Of a stretch of DNA of 64,000 bases, positions 42,886-51,614 are shown in pieces. The stretch covers positions 248,001 to 312,000 of the forward strand of contig NZ_FNMV01000001.1 in assembly GCF_900106645.1 (NCBI RefSeq). The letters run 5' to 3'. The translations under genes were made by a program, and so were the position numbers. This stretch comes from Flavobacterium degerlachei (lineage in GTDB: Bacteria; Bacteroidota; Bacteroidia; Flavobacteriales; Flavobacteriaceae). Each line of letters starts with the position of its first letter. Positions within the stretch are counted from its first letter, which is position 1. Below the pieces are notes generated by a model. It saw only the letters and a program-made list of their open reading frames with translations, made no database searches and had not been told where the DNA came from.

Positions 42886-43115
42886 CAAAAACCTTCAAAG
42901 TAATTTGAAGGTTTTTTTATGTCTAATTTTTAAGAAAAATTAAATAAAGCATAGGTTCGAATCCAAACGATGGGTTAAAACCTGCAAGGAAACTTGGAGG
43001 CTTTTTTTTTGTTTAATTTTTTATAAAAATTAATTAAAGATTAGGTTCGAATCCAAACGATGGGTTAAAAACTTCAAAGCAATTTGCAGGTTTTTTTTAT
43101 GTCTAATTTTTAGAG
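42864..43115 (+). repeat. Three 90-bp tandem units derived from the tRNA-Cys 3' end
   Basis: Units start with GGTTCGAATCC at 42864 (inside the real tRNA), 42954 and 43044, exactly 90 bp apart. Each has the T-arm half and acceptor end (CGATGCC in the tRNA, AAACGATGGGTT in copies 2 and 3). A hairpin with T run follows, then a TAATTTTT... spacer. Copies 2 and 3 share base changes in the T stem and acceptor strand, so they are more related to each other than to unit 1. Unit 3 loses similarity after about 43115. Confidence 0.85.
42887..42918 (+). terminator. Terminator of tRNA-Cys
   Basis: AAACCTTCAAA (about 42889-42899), loop GTAA, TTTGAAGGTTT (42904-42914), T run. This hairpin is part of the 90-bp repeat unit. 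Confidence 0.85.
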
Positions 43116-43233
43116 ATGGATCACAGAGAGTCACAGAGAATCGCAAAAATTTAAACCATTAAACTAGATTTAGAGAGCATAATTTTTTTTAATCCCTTAA
43201 TGATTAAATTTAAATTCATTTTTAAACATAAAA
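43116..43233. other. Spacer with short TCACAGAG repeats
   Basis: Contains TCACAGAG twice (near 43119 and 43130), then A+T-rich sequence. No gene or RNA recognised. Confidence 0.4.
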
Positions 43234-43256
43234 AAACCGCTCAAATTGAGCGGTTT
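43234..43256 (-). terminator. Terminator hairpin downstream of the LysE-type gene
   Basis: AAACCGCTCAA (43234-43244), one central base, TTGAGCGGTTT (43246-43256). On the minus strand it is followed by TTTTTATG. Confidence 0.85.
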
Positions 43257-43277
43257 AAAACAATCTATAAAACAAAT

Positions 43278-43961
43278 TTAATTTTGTTTTTCTATATTTT
43301 GAAATGCTTTCTTTACCATTTCTTTTTCTTCTGGAAACCATCCTTGAGTTATTAAAACCAACCCAAAAACCATTAGTACAACACTGATTCCTTTTTTGAT
43401 TTTAAGAATATTAGTAGGTGTCATTTTTGATTTTAATTGCTTTGCTAATAAAATCTTAATACAATCTACAAACAAATAGGTGATAATTACCGCACTAAAA
43501 AAGGTCATCATTCTAGAGGCCTCCATCTCCATTTTTGGACCAATTGAAATGATAATTGCCAACCAAAATCCTAAAACTCCTATGTTGATAATATTTAAGA
43601 AAAATCCTTTAATGAATAAGCTGAGATAGTTTTTTCTAATGATCTCGTTATCTATTTCTTTAGTGTTTATCTTTTTTTCTTTTCTTAAACTTATAAAGGA
43701 AATTACTCCATAAGCCAGCATTAATATTCCACCAAAAATAAAGAGGGCTGGTTTATCTTTTAAACTTTGAATTAATCTATAACTCCCCAAATAGGCTATT
43801 CCAATGAAAACAATGTCTCCTAAAATAACACCTAAATCAAAAACAATAGCAGCTCTAAAACCTTTTATTATACTAGTTTCAAGTAGAATAAAAAAAACAG
43901 GACCAATCATAAAACTTAAGAAAATTCCCCAAGGAATACCAGATAAAATATCGTTTATCAT
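43278..43961 (-). CDS. LysE-family transporter
   Basis: 227 aa with six membrane helices. The N-terminus MINDILSGIPWGIFLSFMIGPVFFILLETSI fits the LysE/RhtB clan, including the G-P in helix 1. These are exporters of amino acids or other small solutes. The substrate is not predictable here. It is transcribed on the minus strand just after the DUF2807 gene (29 bp gap), and a terminator follows. Confidence 0.88.
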   Translation of the reverse strand: MINDILSGIPWGIFLSFMIGPVFFILLETSIIKGFRAAIVFDLGVILGDIVFIGIAYLGSYRLIQSLKDKPALFIFGGILMLAYGVISFISLRKEKKINTKEIDNEIIRKNYLSLFIKGFFLNIINIGVLGFWLAIIISIGPKMEMEASRMMTFFSAVIITYLFVDCIKILLAKQLKSKMTPTNILKIKKGISVVLMVFGLVLITQGWFPEEKEMVKKAFQNIEKQN

Positions 43962-43990
43962 TAAAATTGATTTTCAATAAATATATATAA

Positions 43991-44659
43991 TTATTCCTTC
44001 TCTACAATTTTTCCACCAAAGAGAGTCTCTTTATTAATTTGTCTTGGCTTACCATAGATGTAAACAGAGCCTCCTGCTTTTACTTTTGCATCTACCAATG
44101 TACTAGCATTGATTTCAGCATTTCCGCCCGCAGAAACGTTTATTGAGGTTTGAGAGGTACTTAATTCCCTTGATTTCAAAACTCCACCTGACATAATTGT
44201 TACATCTTGGTTAACAGCTTCTCCAGATAAAGCGATAATTCCTCCAGTAACTGCCTTAACATTTACTTTTTGTGTGTCTAATTTTACATTTATCTCTGCT
44301 CCTTCCCTAGCATTTAAATCCATAATAGTTTGCTTGAAAACAGACTCACTAGAAACATAAGATCCTTCACTTGCTGAGATAGCTTCAATATTTGTAAAGT
44401 ATAATTTGATAGAAATATCATCCCCAGACAACAATTTTGGAAAAGGCATTCTTAATTTCAATTCGCCATTATTGTTTACCACTTCCACTTCACTCTCCCT
44501 GTTTCCTGTAATAACTACCTTATTTTCTGACGCTGGGATTAGCTTTACGTTCAGTTTGTCAAAAACTTTCACTTCATTAAAGTCACCTAAATTTTTGGTT
44601 ACTTGTGCAAAAGTTGCCTGAGCAGCTAAAGCAAATACTAAAATCAATACTTTTTTCAT
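43991..44659 (-). CDS. Secreted DUF2807 (head-GIN-type) protein
   Basis: 222 aa with a signal peptide (1-18, ending TFAQ). The rest is a right-handed beta-helix-like array of short strands (e.g. ISASEGSYVSSES, AREGAEINVKLDTQ, INVSAGGNAEINASTLV), which matches the DUF2807 'putative auto-transporter adhesin, head GIN' family. The role is unknown in Bacteroidota, where such proteins are common and often cotranscribed with regulators. It starts 5 bp after the rnr stop codon, so they share a transcript. Confidence 0.85.
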   Translation of the reverse strand: MKKVLILVFALAAQATFAQVTKNLGDFNEVKVFDKLNVKLIPASENKVVITGNRESEVEVVNNNGELKLRMPFPKLLSGDDISIKLYFTNIEAISASEGSYVSSESVFKQTIMDLNAREGAEINVKLDTQKVNVKAVTGGIIALSGEAVNQDVTIMSGGVLKSRELSTSQTSINVSAGGNAEINASTLVDAKVKAGGSVYIYGKPRQINKETLFGGKIVEKE

Positions 44660-44664
44660 TTTTT

Positions 44665-46854
44665 TTATTTTAAAGGTTCTTCGATTCTTCTTATAAAATT
44701 AAAATCCAATTGTTTTTTAACTAAATCGGCATTTTTAACTTTAACGAAGATTTCGTCACCTAATTGTAATAATTGATTGGAAGTTGCTCCAACCAATGCA
44801 TATTGTTTTTCATCGAATGTATAGTAATCGTCTTTTATATCACGAATACGAACCATTCCTTCACATTTGTTTTCGATAATTTCAACATAAATTCCCCATT
44901 CGGTAACTCCTGAAATTACACCTAAAAACTCCTGATCTTGATGATCTTGCATGTATTTAACCTGCATGTATTTGATGGAATCCCTTTCGGCATTTGTCGC
45001 TAAACCTTCCATAGTAGAACAATGCAAACACTTTGTTTCATATAATTCTTCATCAGCAGATTTTGCTCCATCTAAATAAAACTGTAGCAAACGGTGTACC
45101 ATAACGTCAGGATAACGACGAATTGGTGAAGTAAAATGAGAATAATAATCGAAAGCTAATCCGTAATGACCAATATTATCAGTTGAATATTTAGCTTTAC
45201 TCATGGTACGAATAGCTAAAGTATCAATTAAATTTTGCTCTTTTTTACCATTCACATCTTCCATTAATTTGTTCAAAGCTTGAGAAATAGAACCTTGTTT
45301 GAAATCAATTTTATGTCCAAATTTAGCGATCACTGCTTGCATCGCAAAAAGCTTATCTTCATTTGGTTCATCATGGATTCTATAAATGAATGTTTTCTTT
45401 TGTTTTCCAATAAATTCAGCTACTTTTTTATTAGCCAAAAGCATGAATTCCTCAATCAAATGATTGGCATCCTTAGAAACTTTAAAATAAACACCTTCTG
45501 GTTCTCCCTCTTCACTTAAGTTGAATTTTACCTCTACTTTATCAAATGAAATGGCACCATCGTTCATTCTTTTTCTTCTGAAAATCTTAGCTAATTCATC
45601 TAATTTAAGCGTTGCTGAGACAATTTCTGGCGAAACTTGATACGAACTACCTGTAATCGAAATTTCTTCCGGAATAGTATCGTCTTTCGTTTCTATGATG
45701 TACTGCGCTTCTTCATAAGCAAAACGTTGATCTGAATAAATTACTGTTCGACCAAACCATTCGCTAATCACTTTGCATTTGTCATCTATTTCAAAAACAG
45801 CCGAGAATGTATATTTTTCCTCTTGTGGACGCAGTGAACAAGCAAAATTAGATAAAACCTCAGGCAACATAGGTACTACCCTATCTACTAAATAAACAGA
45901 TGTCGCACGTTGATACGCTTCATCATCCAGGATTGTTCCTTCTTCAAGATAATACGAAACATCGGCAATATGAATACCAATTTCGTAATTACCATTTTCT
46001 AATTTTTTAAAGGATAAAGCATCATCAAAATCTTTCGCATCCTTTGGATCTATTGTAAACGTCAACGTATCACGCATATCACGACGCTTCGCAATTTCGG
46101 CTTCTGTTATCGTAGTATCTATCTTTTGAGCATAGGTTTCCACTTCAATAGGAAATTCAGACGGCAAACCGTATTCAGCTAAAATGGCGTGAATCTCAGT
46201 ATCGTGTTCTCCTGGTTTCCCTAAAACTTTAATCACTTTTCCAAAAGGACTATCGGCTCTAGTAGGCCAATCTTCGATATGTACTAAGACCACATCTCCT
46301 TGTTCTGCTTCGCCTATTTTATCTTTTGGAATAAAAATATCAGTGTACATTTTTGGATTGGCTGTTGACACAAAAGAGAAGTTCTTTTGAATATCAATTA
46401 CTCCAACAAAATCAGTTTTACTTCGTTCTAAAACTTCAATAACCTCACCCTCAGGCTTTTTACCTTTTCTTTTGTTGTAAACATATACTTTTACGATATC
46501 TTTATCTAGTGCATGATTTAAATTATTCGTAGGAATAAATACATCTTCTTCTAGTTCAGCACAAACAAAATAAGCTGTTTTACGGCCGGTCATGTCTATT
46601 TTTCCTTCGTAATATTCTTTGCTTTCGGCTTTTATTAAATATTTACCTGGTTCAGATTCAATAATCTTGTTCTGGCCTGCAAGTATTTTCAAATCCTTAA
46701 TTATTTGATTTCTACTTTGGGTATCGTCTAACTCTAGCTTTGCTCCTATTTGTTTATAATTGAATGCTTTATTAGCACTTTGCGATAATATTTTTATAAT
46801 TTGTTCAGAGAAATCTTTCTCTTTCTTTATCGGCTTTCTAATTCTTTTACTCAT
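44665..46854 (-). CDS. rnr: Ribonuclease R
   Basis: 729 aa. Order: an N-terminal helix-turn-helix-like segment (about 10-80), cold-shock OB domains (about 80-240), then the RNB catalytic domain with the acidic cluster TIDPKDAKDFDDALS (Asp residues for Mg) and the AFDYYSHFTSPIRRYPDVMVHR motif. A C-terminal S1 domain (GVISGVTEWGIYVEIIENKCEG) covers about 645-725. It degrades structured RNA 3' to 5'. The head is divergent from the DUF2007 gene. It leads an apparent minus-strand unit with DUF2807 and LysE genes. Confidence 0.96.
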   Translation of the reverse strand: MSKRIRKPIKKEKDFSEQIIKILSQSANKAFNYKQIGAKLELDDTQSRNQIIKDLKILAGQNKIIESEPGKYLIKAESKEYYEGKIDMTGRKTAYFVCAELEEDVFIPTNNLNHALDKDIVKVYVYNKRKGKKPEGEVIEVLERSKTDFVGVIDIQKNFSFVSTANPKMYTDIFIPKDKIGEAEQGDVVLVHIEDWPTRADSPFGKVIKVLGKPGEHDTEIHAILAEYGLPSEFPIEVETYAQKIDTTITEAEIAKRRDMRDTLTFTIDPKDAKDFDDALSFKKLENGNYEIGIHIADVSYYLEEGTILDDEAYQRATSVYLVDRVVPMLPEVLSNFACSLRPQEEKYTFSAVFEIDDKCKVISEWFGRTVIYSDQRFAYEEAQYIIETKDDTIPEEISITGSSYQVSPEIVSATLKLDELAKIFRRKRMNDGAISFDKVEVKFNLSEEGEPEGVYFKVSKDANHLIEEFMLLANKKVAEFIGKQKKTFIYRIHDEPNEDKLFAMQAVIAKFGHKIDFKQGSISQALNKLMEDVNGKKEQNLIDTLAIRTMSKAKYSTDNIGHYGLAFDYYSHFTSPIRRYPDVMVHRLLQFYLDGAKSADEELYETKCLHCSTMEGLATNAERDSIKYMQVKYMQDHQDQEFLGVISGVTEWGIYVEIIENKCEGMVRIRDIKDDYYTFDEKQYALVGATSNQLLQLGDEIFVKVKNADLVKKQLDFNFIRRIEEPLK

Positions 46855-46974
46855 AAATCTTTTCTTAAAAGCCGAAAATTACAAAATAGTTGACAGTTAT
46901 CGTATAATAGAGCCGAGTTTTAAAGAAAATATAACTTTAAAGAATAGTTGTATCTTTATGAAAAGAATCTAATT

Positions 46975-47214
46975 ATGGAAGCATTTATCACTATCGCTGT
47001 TTTTGACTACATTCATGAAATTGAAATTCTGAAACATCGTTTGGATCAGGAAGGTTTGCAATACTTTTTTGAAAATGAAATCATGTCTTCTTTTGCTCCA
47101 ATGTATTCCACTGCTTTGGGCGGAATCAAACTTAAAATTCATCCTAACGATTTTGCAACAGTTAAAACTATTCTTCAAGAAATGAAGTACGACAACAATT
47201 TAAAAATCGTTTAA
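46975..47214 (+). CDS. DUF2007-type putative signal-transducing protein
   Basis: 79 aa from ATG 46975 (MEAFITIAVFDYIHEIEIL). The upstream open part overlaps a TATCTTTA -7-like box at 46951-46958. DUF2007 proteins are small alpha-beta proteins of unknown role. Typical features are the FDY-x-HEIEILKHRLDQEGLQYF segment and the GGIKLKIHPNDF block. It is the leftmost gene of the plus-strand side of the presumed origin and is divergent from rnr. Confidence 0.85.
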   Translation: MEAFITIAVFDYIHEIEILKHRLDQEGLQYFFENEIMSSFAPMYSTALGGIKLKIHPNDFATVKTILQEMKYDNNLKIV

Positions 47215-47909
47215 TTTTTTTGAAAGTTGTCAACACATATATAATACAACAAAAAGAAAAATTAAATTTAAATTATTTATTAATGGGTATTATAGCTTGT
47301 TAATAATGGCTATAAAATTAATTTAAAAAGACTTGAAATGAAGTTTTAGGTTGTTATTGGGAGTTATTAACAACGTTATATGTACTTAATTATCTAGTTT
47401 TAAAGAGTTTTTGTATTTTAATTAACAATGGTTGATAAAGTAAAAACTATTCTAATTGTAAATAAGTATTTTTTATTTTTTTGTTGATAAACTACTTTTT
47501 AATATTGATAACTATTCTAAAAATTCCGCTAACTAAATTAGGATTTTAAAAGTGGGTTTTGGATTACTTATTTTTTTAATACAACCATAAAATACTTATA
47601 ATATTCTATCTGAAGTTATTAACAATTACTGTTAATATAAGGTTAACTGAATATCAAGCAATTGCGTTTCGCTATTAACAATGTAATTTTTTAACATTTT
47701 ATATTAAGACTATTCATTGATTACCAATATTTTATATATTTATTAAAAATGTTTATAACTCTATAAATAGATGAAAATCTGATAGTTATAAAGGTAATAA
47801 ATGAAACTGTATTTGTGGACTTTGTATTTTTTAAAATAAACAAATCTATCATTTATATTATCCAATATTCTTTTGGTAAATTTGCCAAACACAACTTAAT
47901 AAAAATAGA
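47215..47909. other. Candidate replication origin (oriC): A+T-rich, with repeated DnaA-box-like words
   Basis: 695 bp with no gene. TTATTAACA occurs at 47364-47372 and 47616-47624, and in reverse at 47298-47306. TTATCAACA occurs in reverse at 47482-47490. Near matches are TTGTCAACA at 47227-47235, CTATTAACA at 47672-47680, TTATCAACC (reverse) near 47430-47438 and TTATCCAAT at 47858-47866. These are one or two bases from the DnaA box TTATNCACA. Gene strand bias reverses here and three parS-like sites lie 16-18 kb to the left. No DnaA box of the E. coli type is exact, and dnaA is not in the window, so this is inference. The region also contains the rpiB promoter at its right end. Confidence 0.55.
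47877..47884 (+). promoter_or_regulatory. rpiB promoter -7 element
   Basis: TAAATTTG, a perfect TAnnTTTG match 25 bp upstream of the rpiB ATG. The -33 box is not clear. Confidence 0.5.
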
Positions 47910-48338
47910 ATGAAAATCTCAATAGGAAACGATCACGCTGGTCCAGATTATAAACATGCAATTGTAGAAATGCTTATCGCTAAAGGTCATGAAGTAACTA
48001 ATTATGGAACTGATACTGTAGATAGTGTAGATTACCCTGATTTTGCACACAAAGTAGCTACAGATGTTTCTGAAGGTAAAGCTGATTTTGGAATTATAAT
48101 ATGCGGAAGTGGTAATGGAATTGCAATGACCGCAAACAAGCATGCAAAAGTGCGCGCTGCTCTATGTTGGATGAAAGAGATTGCAGCTTTAGCGCGTCAA
48201 CATAATGATGCTAACATAATAAGTATTCCTGCACGTTATACTTCAATTCCACAAGCAATTGAAATGGTAGATACTTTTTTGAATACTGAATTTGAAGGCG
48301 GAAGACATCAAAATAGAGTAGATAAGATTTCTTGTTAA
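47910..48338 (+). CDS. rpiB: Ribose-5-phosphate isomerase B
   Basis: 142 aa, standard length. GNDHAGPDYK is at the N-terminus, GSGNGIAMTANKH follows the ICGSGNG active-site loop, and the substrate-binding NDANIISIPAR lies later. It interconverts ribose 5-phosphate and ribulose 5-phosphate in the pentose phosphate pathway. The catalytic Cys of the RpiB family is at the IICGSGNG position, as in homologues. It is monocistronic with a terminator after it. Confidence 0.95.
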   Translation: MKISIGNDHAGPDYKHAIVEMLIAKGHEVTNYGTDTVDSVDYPDFAHKVATDVSEGKADFGIIICGSGNGIAMTANKHAKVRAALCWMKEIAALARQHNDANIISIPARYTSIPQAIEMVDTFLNTEFEGGRHQNRVDKISC

Positions 48339-48386
48339 AAAAGGAATTTTATTTTAAAATAAAATAAGGGAGAAGTCCTAAATTGT

Positions 48387-48421
48387 AAACGAGCTGAGTT
48401 GTCAAACTTAGCTCGTTTTTT
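48387..48421 (+). terminator. Terminator of rpiB
   Basis: AAACGAGCTGAGTT (48387-48400), loop GTCA, AACTTAGCTCGTTT (48405-48418) with one mismatch, then T run. Confidence 0.87.
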
Positions 48422-48510
48422 ATTTTAAACTCAATGAATTAATGTTAATTGAGTCAGTGGATGTATTTATTTATTATTTTTTTGAGGTTTTAATTTTTAA
48501 AGTAAAACAA

Positions 48511-48789
48511 TTAGAAAGTTATTAGTTCCTTATAAAAAAGAAGATATATAAACACAATTTGTAGCAGCACTAAACCAAAGTACTTCCATAAAAAAGAAGC
48601 TTTTGCGGTTTTATGTCTAAAAAAGAACATCGCAATTCCGGCTCCTATAGTTCCTCCAAATGCTACGAAGCTTAAAAGTGTTTTCTCTGAAATTCTTCTT
48701 TTGTTTTTTATCGCCAGCCTTTTGTCATAGGCAGTGACTAAAAAAGAAATACAATTTAGGATTATAATAAAGTAGAATAAAATATACAT
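48511..48789 (-). CDS. DUF1294 small membrane protein
   Basis: 92 aa from ATG 48789 (MYILFYFIIILNCISFL). A longer frame upstream would overlap the start of tex and lacks support. Three membrane helices. It has the family motif FVTAYDKRLA-x-x-x-x-RRISEKTLLSFVAFGGTIGAG-type pattern, seen here as YDKRLAIKNKRRISEKTLL and the following GGTIGA. Function unknown. It is divergent from tex, with a TATCTTTG box at 48808-48815 on the minus strand. Confidence 0.85.
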   Translation of the reverse strand: MYILFYFIIILNCISFLVTAYDKRLAIKNKRRISEKTLLSFVAFGGTIGAGIAMFFFRHKTAKASFLWKYFGLVLLQIVFIYLLFYKELITF

Positions 48790-48843
48790 TTTCACAGAAA
48801 TTAGAGCCAAAGATATTATTTTAGCTATTCGAAAAAAATTAAA

Positions 48844-50967
48844 ATGAACAACATACAATTCATATCAAAAACAGTTGCAACTGCAGCAGTTAATATTCAA
48901 AAAACGGTGCAACTTTTACAGGAAGATTGCACGATTCCATTTATTTCACGTTACCGAAAAGACACGACAGGAAACCTGGATGAAGTGCAAATCGAAAACA
49001 TTGCCAAGCTTCAAAAAGAGTATGAAGCAATTGTAAAAAGAAAGGAAGCTATTTTAAAATCTATTGATGAACAAAATGCACTAACTCCTGAATTAGGTAA
49101 AAAAATAGAGCAAAGTTTTGATTTACAGGAACTGGAAGATTTTTATTTGCCTTACAAAAAGAAAAAGAAAACCAAGGCTGATATGGCTCGAGAAAACGGC
49201 CTAGAGCCCTTGGCTAAAATTATCATGGCGCAAAGTAATGATGATGTCGATTTTATTTCTACCAAATATTTAAATGATAATGTCATTAATGAAGATGCGG
49301 CGCTTCAAGGAGCTCGTGATATTGTTGCCGAATGGATTAATGAAAACATTTATGTTCGTAAGCAATTGCGTCGTTTATATGAACGTAAAGCGACAATCAC
49401 TACAAAGGTTGTGAAAACCAAAAAAGACGATGAAGCAGCCCAAAAATTCAATCAATATTTTGATTGGGCAGAGCCATTGACAAAGGCACCATCACATCGA
49501 TTATTAGCGATGTTACGTGCCGAAAACGAAGGTTTTATCAAGTTTAAAGTTGAAGTGGATCTGGATGAAGCCTATGATATTATAGATGCATTAGTTTTAA
49601 AAGGTCAAAATAAAACTACGCCACATGTGCAACTCGCTATTGAAGACAGTTACAAACGTTTGCTGAATCCGGCAATTTCAAATGAAGCTTTGCAAGAAGC
49701 TAAAGCTAAGGCTGACGCCAATTCTATTCAGGTTTTTGCTAATAATCTTGGACAATTGTTGCTGGCTCCACCTTTAGGAGAAAAACGAATTCTGGCTATT
49801 GATCCCGGTTTTAGATCTGGATGTAAAATCGTTTGTTTAGATGAAAAAGGAGATTTGCTATACAACGAAACCATTTATCCGCATGCTCCGCAGAAGGAGG
49901 AAGCGATGGCGATGAAAAAAATCCGTTCTATGGTAAATTCCTATAAAATTGATGCTATTTCGATAGGCAACGGAACGGCTTCCCGCGAAACGGAGTTCTT
50001 TATCAAGAAAATTGCTTTTGATAAACCGGTGCAAGTATTTATCGTTTCTGAGGCGGGAGCTTCGGTATATTCCGCATCCAAAATTGCACGTGAGGAGTTT
50101 CCTGATTATGATGTAACCGTTCGTGGATCGGTTTCTATTGGGAGACGACTTTCTGATCCATTGGCTGAATTGGTAAAAATTGATCCAAAAGCCATTGGCG
50201 TAGGCCAATACCAGCATGACGTTGATCAAGCTAAACTGAAAGAAGAATTAGATAACACCGTAATTCGTTGTGTGAATTCTGTTGGAATCAATATCAACAC
50301 TGCAAGTAAACATTTATTAAGTTATGTCAGTGGAATAGGAGATAAGTTGGCCGAAAATATTGTGAACTATCGCTCAGAAAATGGCCCTTTCGAAAATAGA
50401 AAACAACTGAAAAAAGTACCCCGATTAGGCGAAAAAGCCTATCAGCAAGGGGTTGCCTTTATTCGAATTTCGAATGCAAAAAATCCATTGGATAATTCAG
50501 CTGTCCACCCAGAGGCTTATTCGATTGTGGAAAAAATGGCAAAAGATTTGAAACTGACAGTAAATGATTTAATTGCAAATAAAGAAAAAACAGCTTTGAT
50601 AAAACCAGAGAATTATATCACTCCAGAAATTGGATTGTTAACCTTGAAAGATATTATCAAAGAGCTTGAAAAACCAGGATTAGATCCAAGAAAATCAGCC
50701 AAAGTATTTGAGTTTGACCCAAATGTTAAAACGATAAAGGACGTAAAAGCAGGGATGATTTTACCTGGAATTGTGAATAACATTACCAATTTTGGTTGTT
50801 TTGTGGATATTGGAGTGAAAGAAAGCGGATTGGTACACATATCACAACTCAAAGCGGGCTTTGTGAGCGACGTAAACGAGGTTGTCAAATTACACCAACA
50901 TGTTCAGGTAAAAGTGAGCGAAGTAGATGAGGATAGGAAACGTATTCAATTGACTATGATTCTCTAA
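48844..50967 (+). CDS. tex: Tex family RNA-binding transcription accessory protein
   Basis: 707 aa, a typical length. The N-terminal helical domain has FISRYRKDTTGNLDEVQI. A YqgF-like RNase H fold starts with ILAIDPGFRSGCK. Helix-hairpin-helix motifs follow (VSGIGDKLAENIVNYR), and the C-terminal S1 domain (ILPGIVNNITNFGCFVDIGVKESGLVH) covers about 640-707. Tex binds nucleic acid and affects transcription and stress tolerance. Full-length and intact. A strong terminator follows 65 bp after the stop. Confidence 0.96.
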   Translation: MNNIQFISKTVATAAVNIQKTVQLLQEDCTIPFISRYRKDTTGNLDEVQIENIAKLQKEYEAIVKRKEAILKSIDEQNALTPELGKKIEQSFDLQELEDFYLPYKKKKKTKADMARENGLEPLAKIIMAQSNDDVDFISTKYLNDNVINEDAALQGARDIVAEWINENIYVRKQLRRLYERKATITTKVVKTKKDDEAAQKFNQYFDWAEPLTKAPSHRLLAMLRAENEGFIKFKVEVDLDEAYDIIDALVLKGQNKTTPHVQLAIEDSYKRLLNPAISNEALQEAKAKADANSIQVFANNLGQLLLAPPLGEKRILAIDPGFRSGCKIVCLDEKGDLLYNETIYPHAPQKEEAMAMKKIRSMVNSYKIDAISIGNGTASRETEFFIKKIAFDKPVQVFIVSEAGASVYSASKIAREEFPDYDVTVRGSVSIGRRLSDPLAELVKIDPKAIGVGQYQHDVDQAKLKEELDNTVIRCVNSVGININTASKHLLSYVSGIGDKLAENIVNYRSENGPFENRKQLKKVPRLGEKAYQQGVAFIRISNAKNPLDNSAVHPEAYSIVEKMAKDLKLTVNDLIANKEKTALIKPENYITPEIGLLTLKDIIKELEKPGLDPRKSAKVFEFDPNVKTIKDVKAGMILPGIVNNITNFGCFVDIGVKESGLVHISQLKAGFVSDVNEVVKLHQHVQVKVSEVDEDRKRIQLTMIL

Positions 50968-51031
50968 GTAGGACGCTAATTCTGCAGCATTTACTGAAAT
51001 GTAGTAATCGACAAAGACTAAAATTTGCATA

Positions 51032-51070
51032 AAAAAACCAGCTTCTTTACAAAGTAGAAGCTGGTTTTTT
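51032..51070 (+). terminator. Terminator of tex
   Basis: A perfect stem AAAAAACCAGCTTCT (51032-51046) / AGAAGCTGGTTTTTT (51056-51070) with a 9-nt loop and flanking T run. Confidence 0.9.
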
Positions 51071-51096
51071 ATTTGAATACTAACTTATTTTTTGCC

Positions 51097-51614
51097 TTAC
51101 AAAAAGAGCATTATAAGTGTCAATAGGATTCCTGCTGCCGTAAAGTACATTCCTTTTTTGAATATAGTTGTTTTGGGTAAAAACATCCAAAAAGTAGAAA
51201 TAACGAAGAAAAGCAAGGATAAACCAAAAAATACATTCAAAAAGAATAGCGGTTCACCAGTTTTTGCTTTATGCAAATGATTCATTTTTTCTACAATAAA
51301 TGGTAGACTCGTTGTAGTATATTTAGTTGCTCCTGTTTTTTTATTGTAGGTTCCTTCTTTAAAGAAAATAACACATCTCCTTCTTCATGTTCTGCTTTAA
51401 ATTTTCTAAGATGTAATTCTTTCCCTAAATCTTCCCCGCTTAAATTGGGTGCTACTGTTTTAACAATATTTTTTTCTTGTTTTAAAAATTGAGTGTCCCT
51501 AAAAATTAATAAAACACCACTTAGCGCATAGACAGCCATAATTCCTGCAAGGAAAAAGCCTAAATAACGGTGGATTATTCGCATTAAATTACTTTGTTTA
51601 TTTTTTTTTGCCAT
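51097..51614 (-). pseudogene. PepSY-associated TM helix protein, disrupted by a single-base frameshift
   Basis: The frame from ATG 51614 (MAKKNKQSNLMRIIHRYLGFFLAG) leads to a premature stop at 51291. A second frame supplies FFKEGTYNKKTG...TTSLPFIVEKMNHLHKAKTGEPLFF and ends at 51097. Restoring one A in the A4 run at 51365-51368 (plus strand) joins them into one open frame of about 173 aa with three membrane helices. A small PepSY-TM protein of this size is familiar in flavobacteria. It is either a real frameshift pseudogene or an error in a homopolymer. A TACTTTTG promoter box lies at 51652-51659 (minus strand). Confidence 0.75.

Noticed and set aside
42725..42943. A 72-codon frame spanning the tRNA-Cys gene
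   Set aside because: It passes through the complete tRNA and its terminator, which explains the sequence.
42864..43115. Repeat array at the tRNA as a CRISPR array
   Set aside because: The 90-bp period consists of degenerate tRNA/terminator copies. There are no unique spacers of constant length and no cas genes.
43116..43150. TCACAGAG repeats as a regulatory site
   Set aside because: Only two short copies, no nearby promoter and no palindrome.
47919..48143. Minus-strand frame of 74 codons inside rpiB
   Set aside because: Shadow of the rpiB gene; no independent coding signal.
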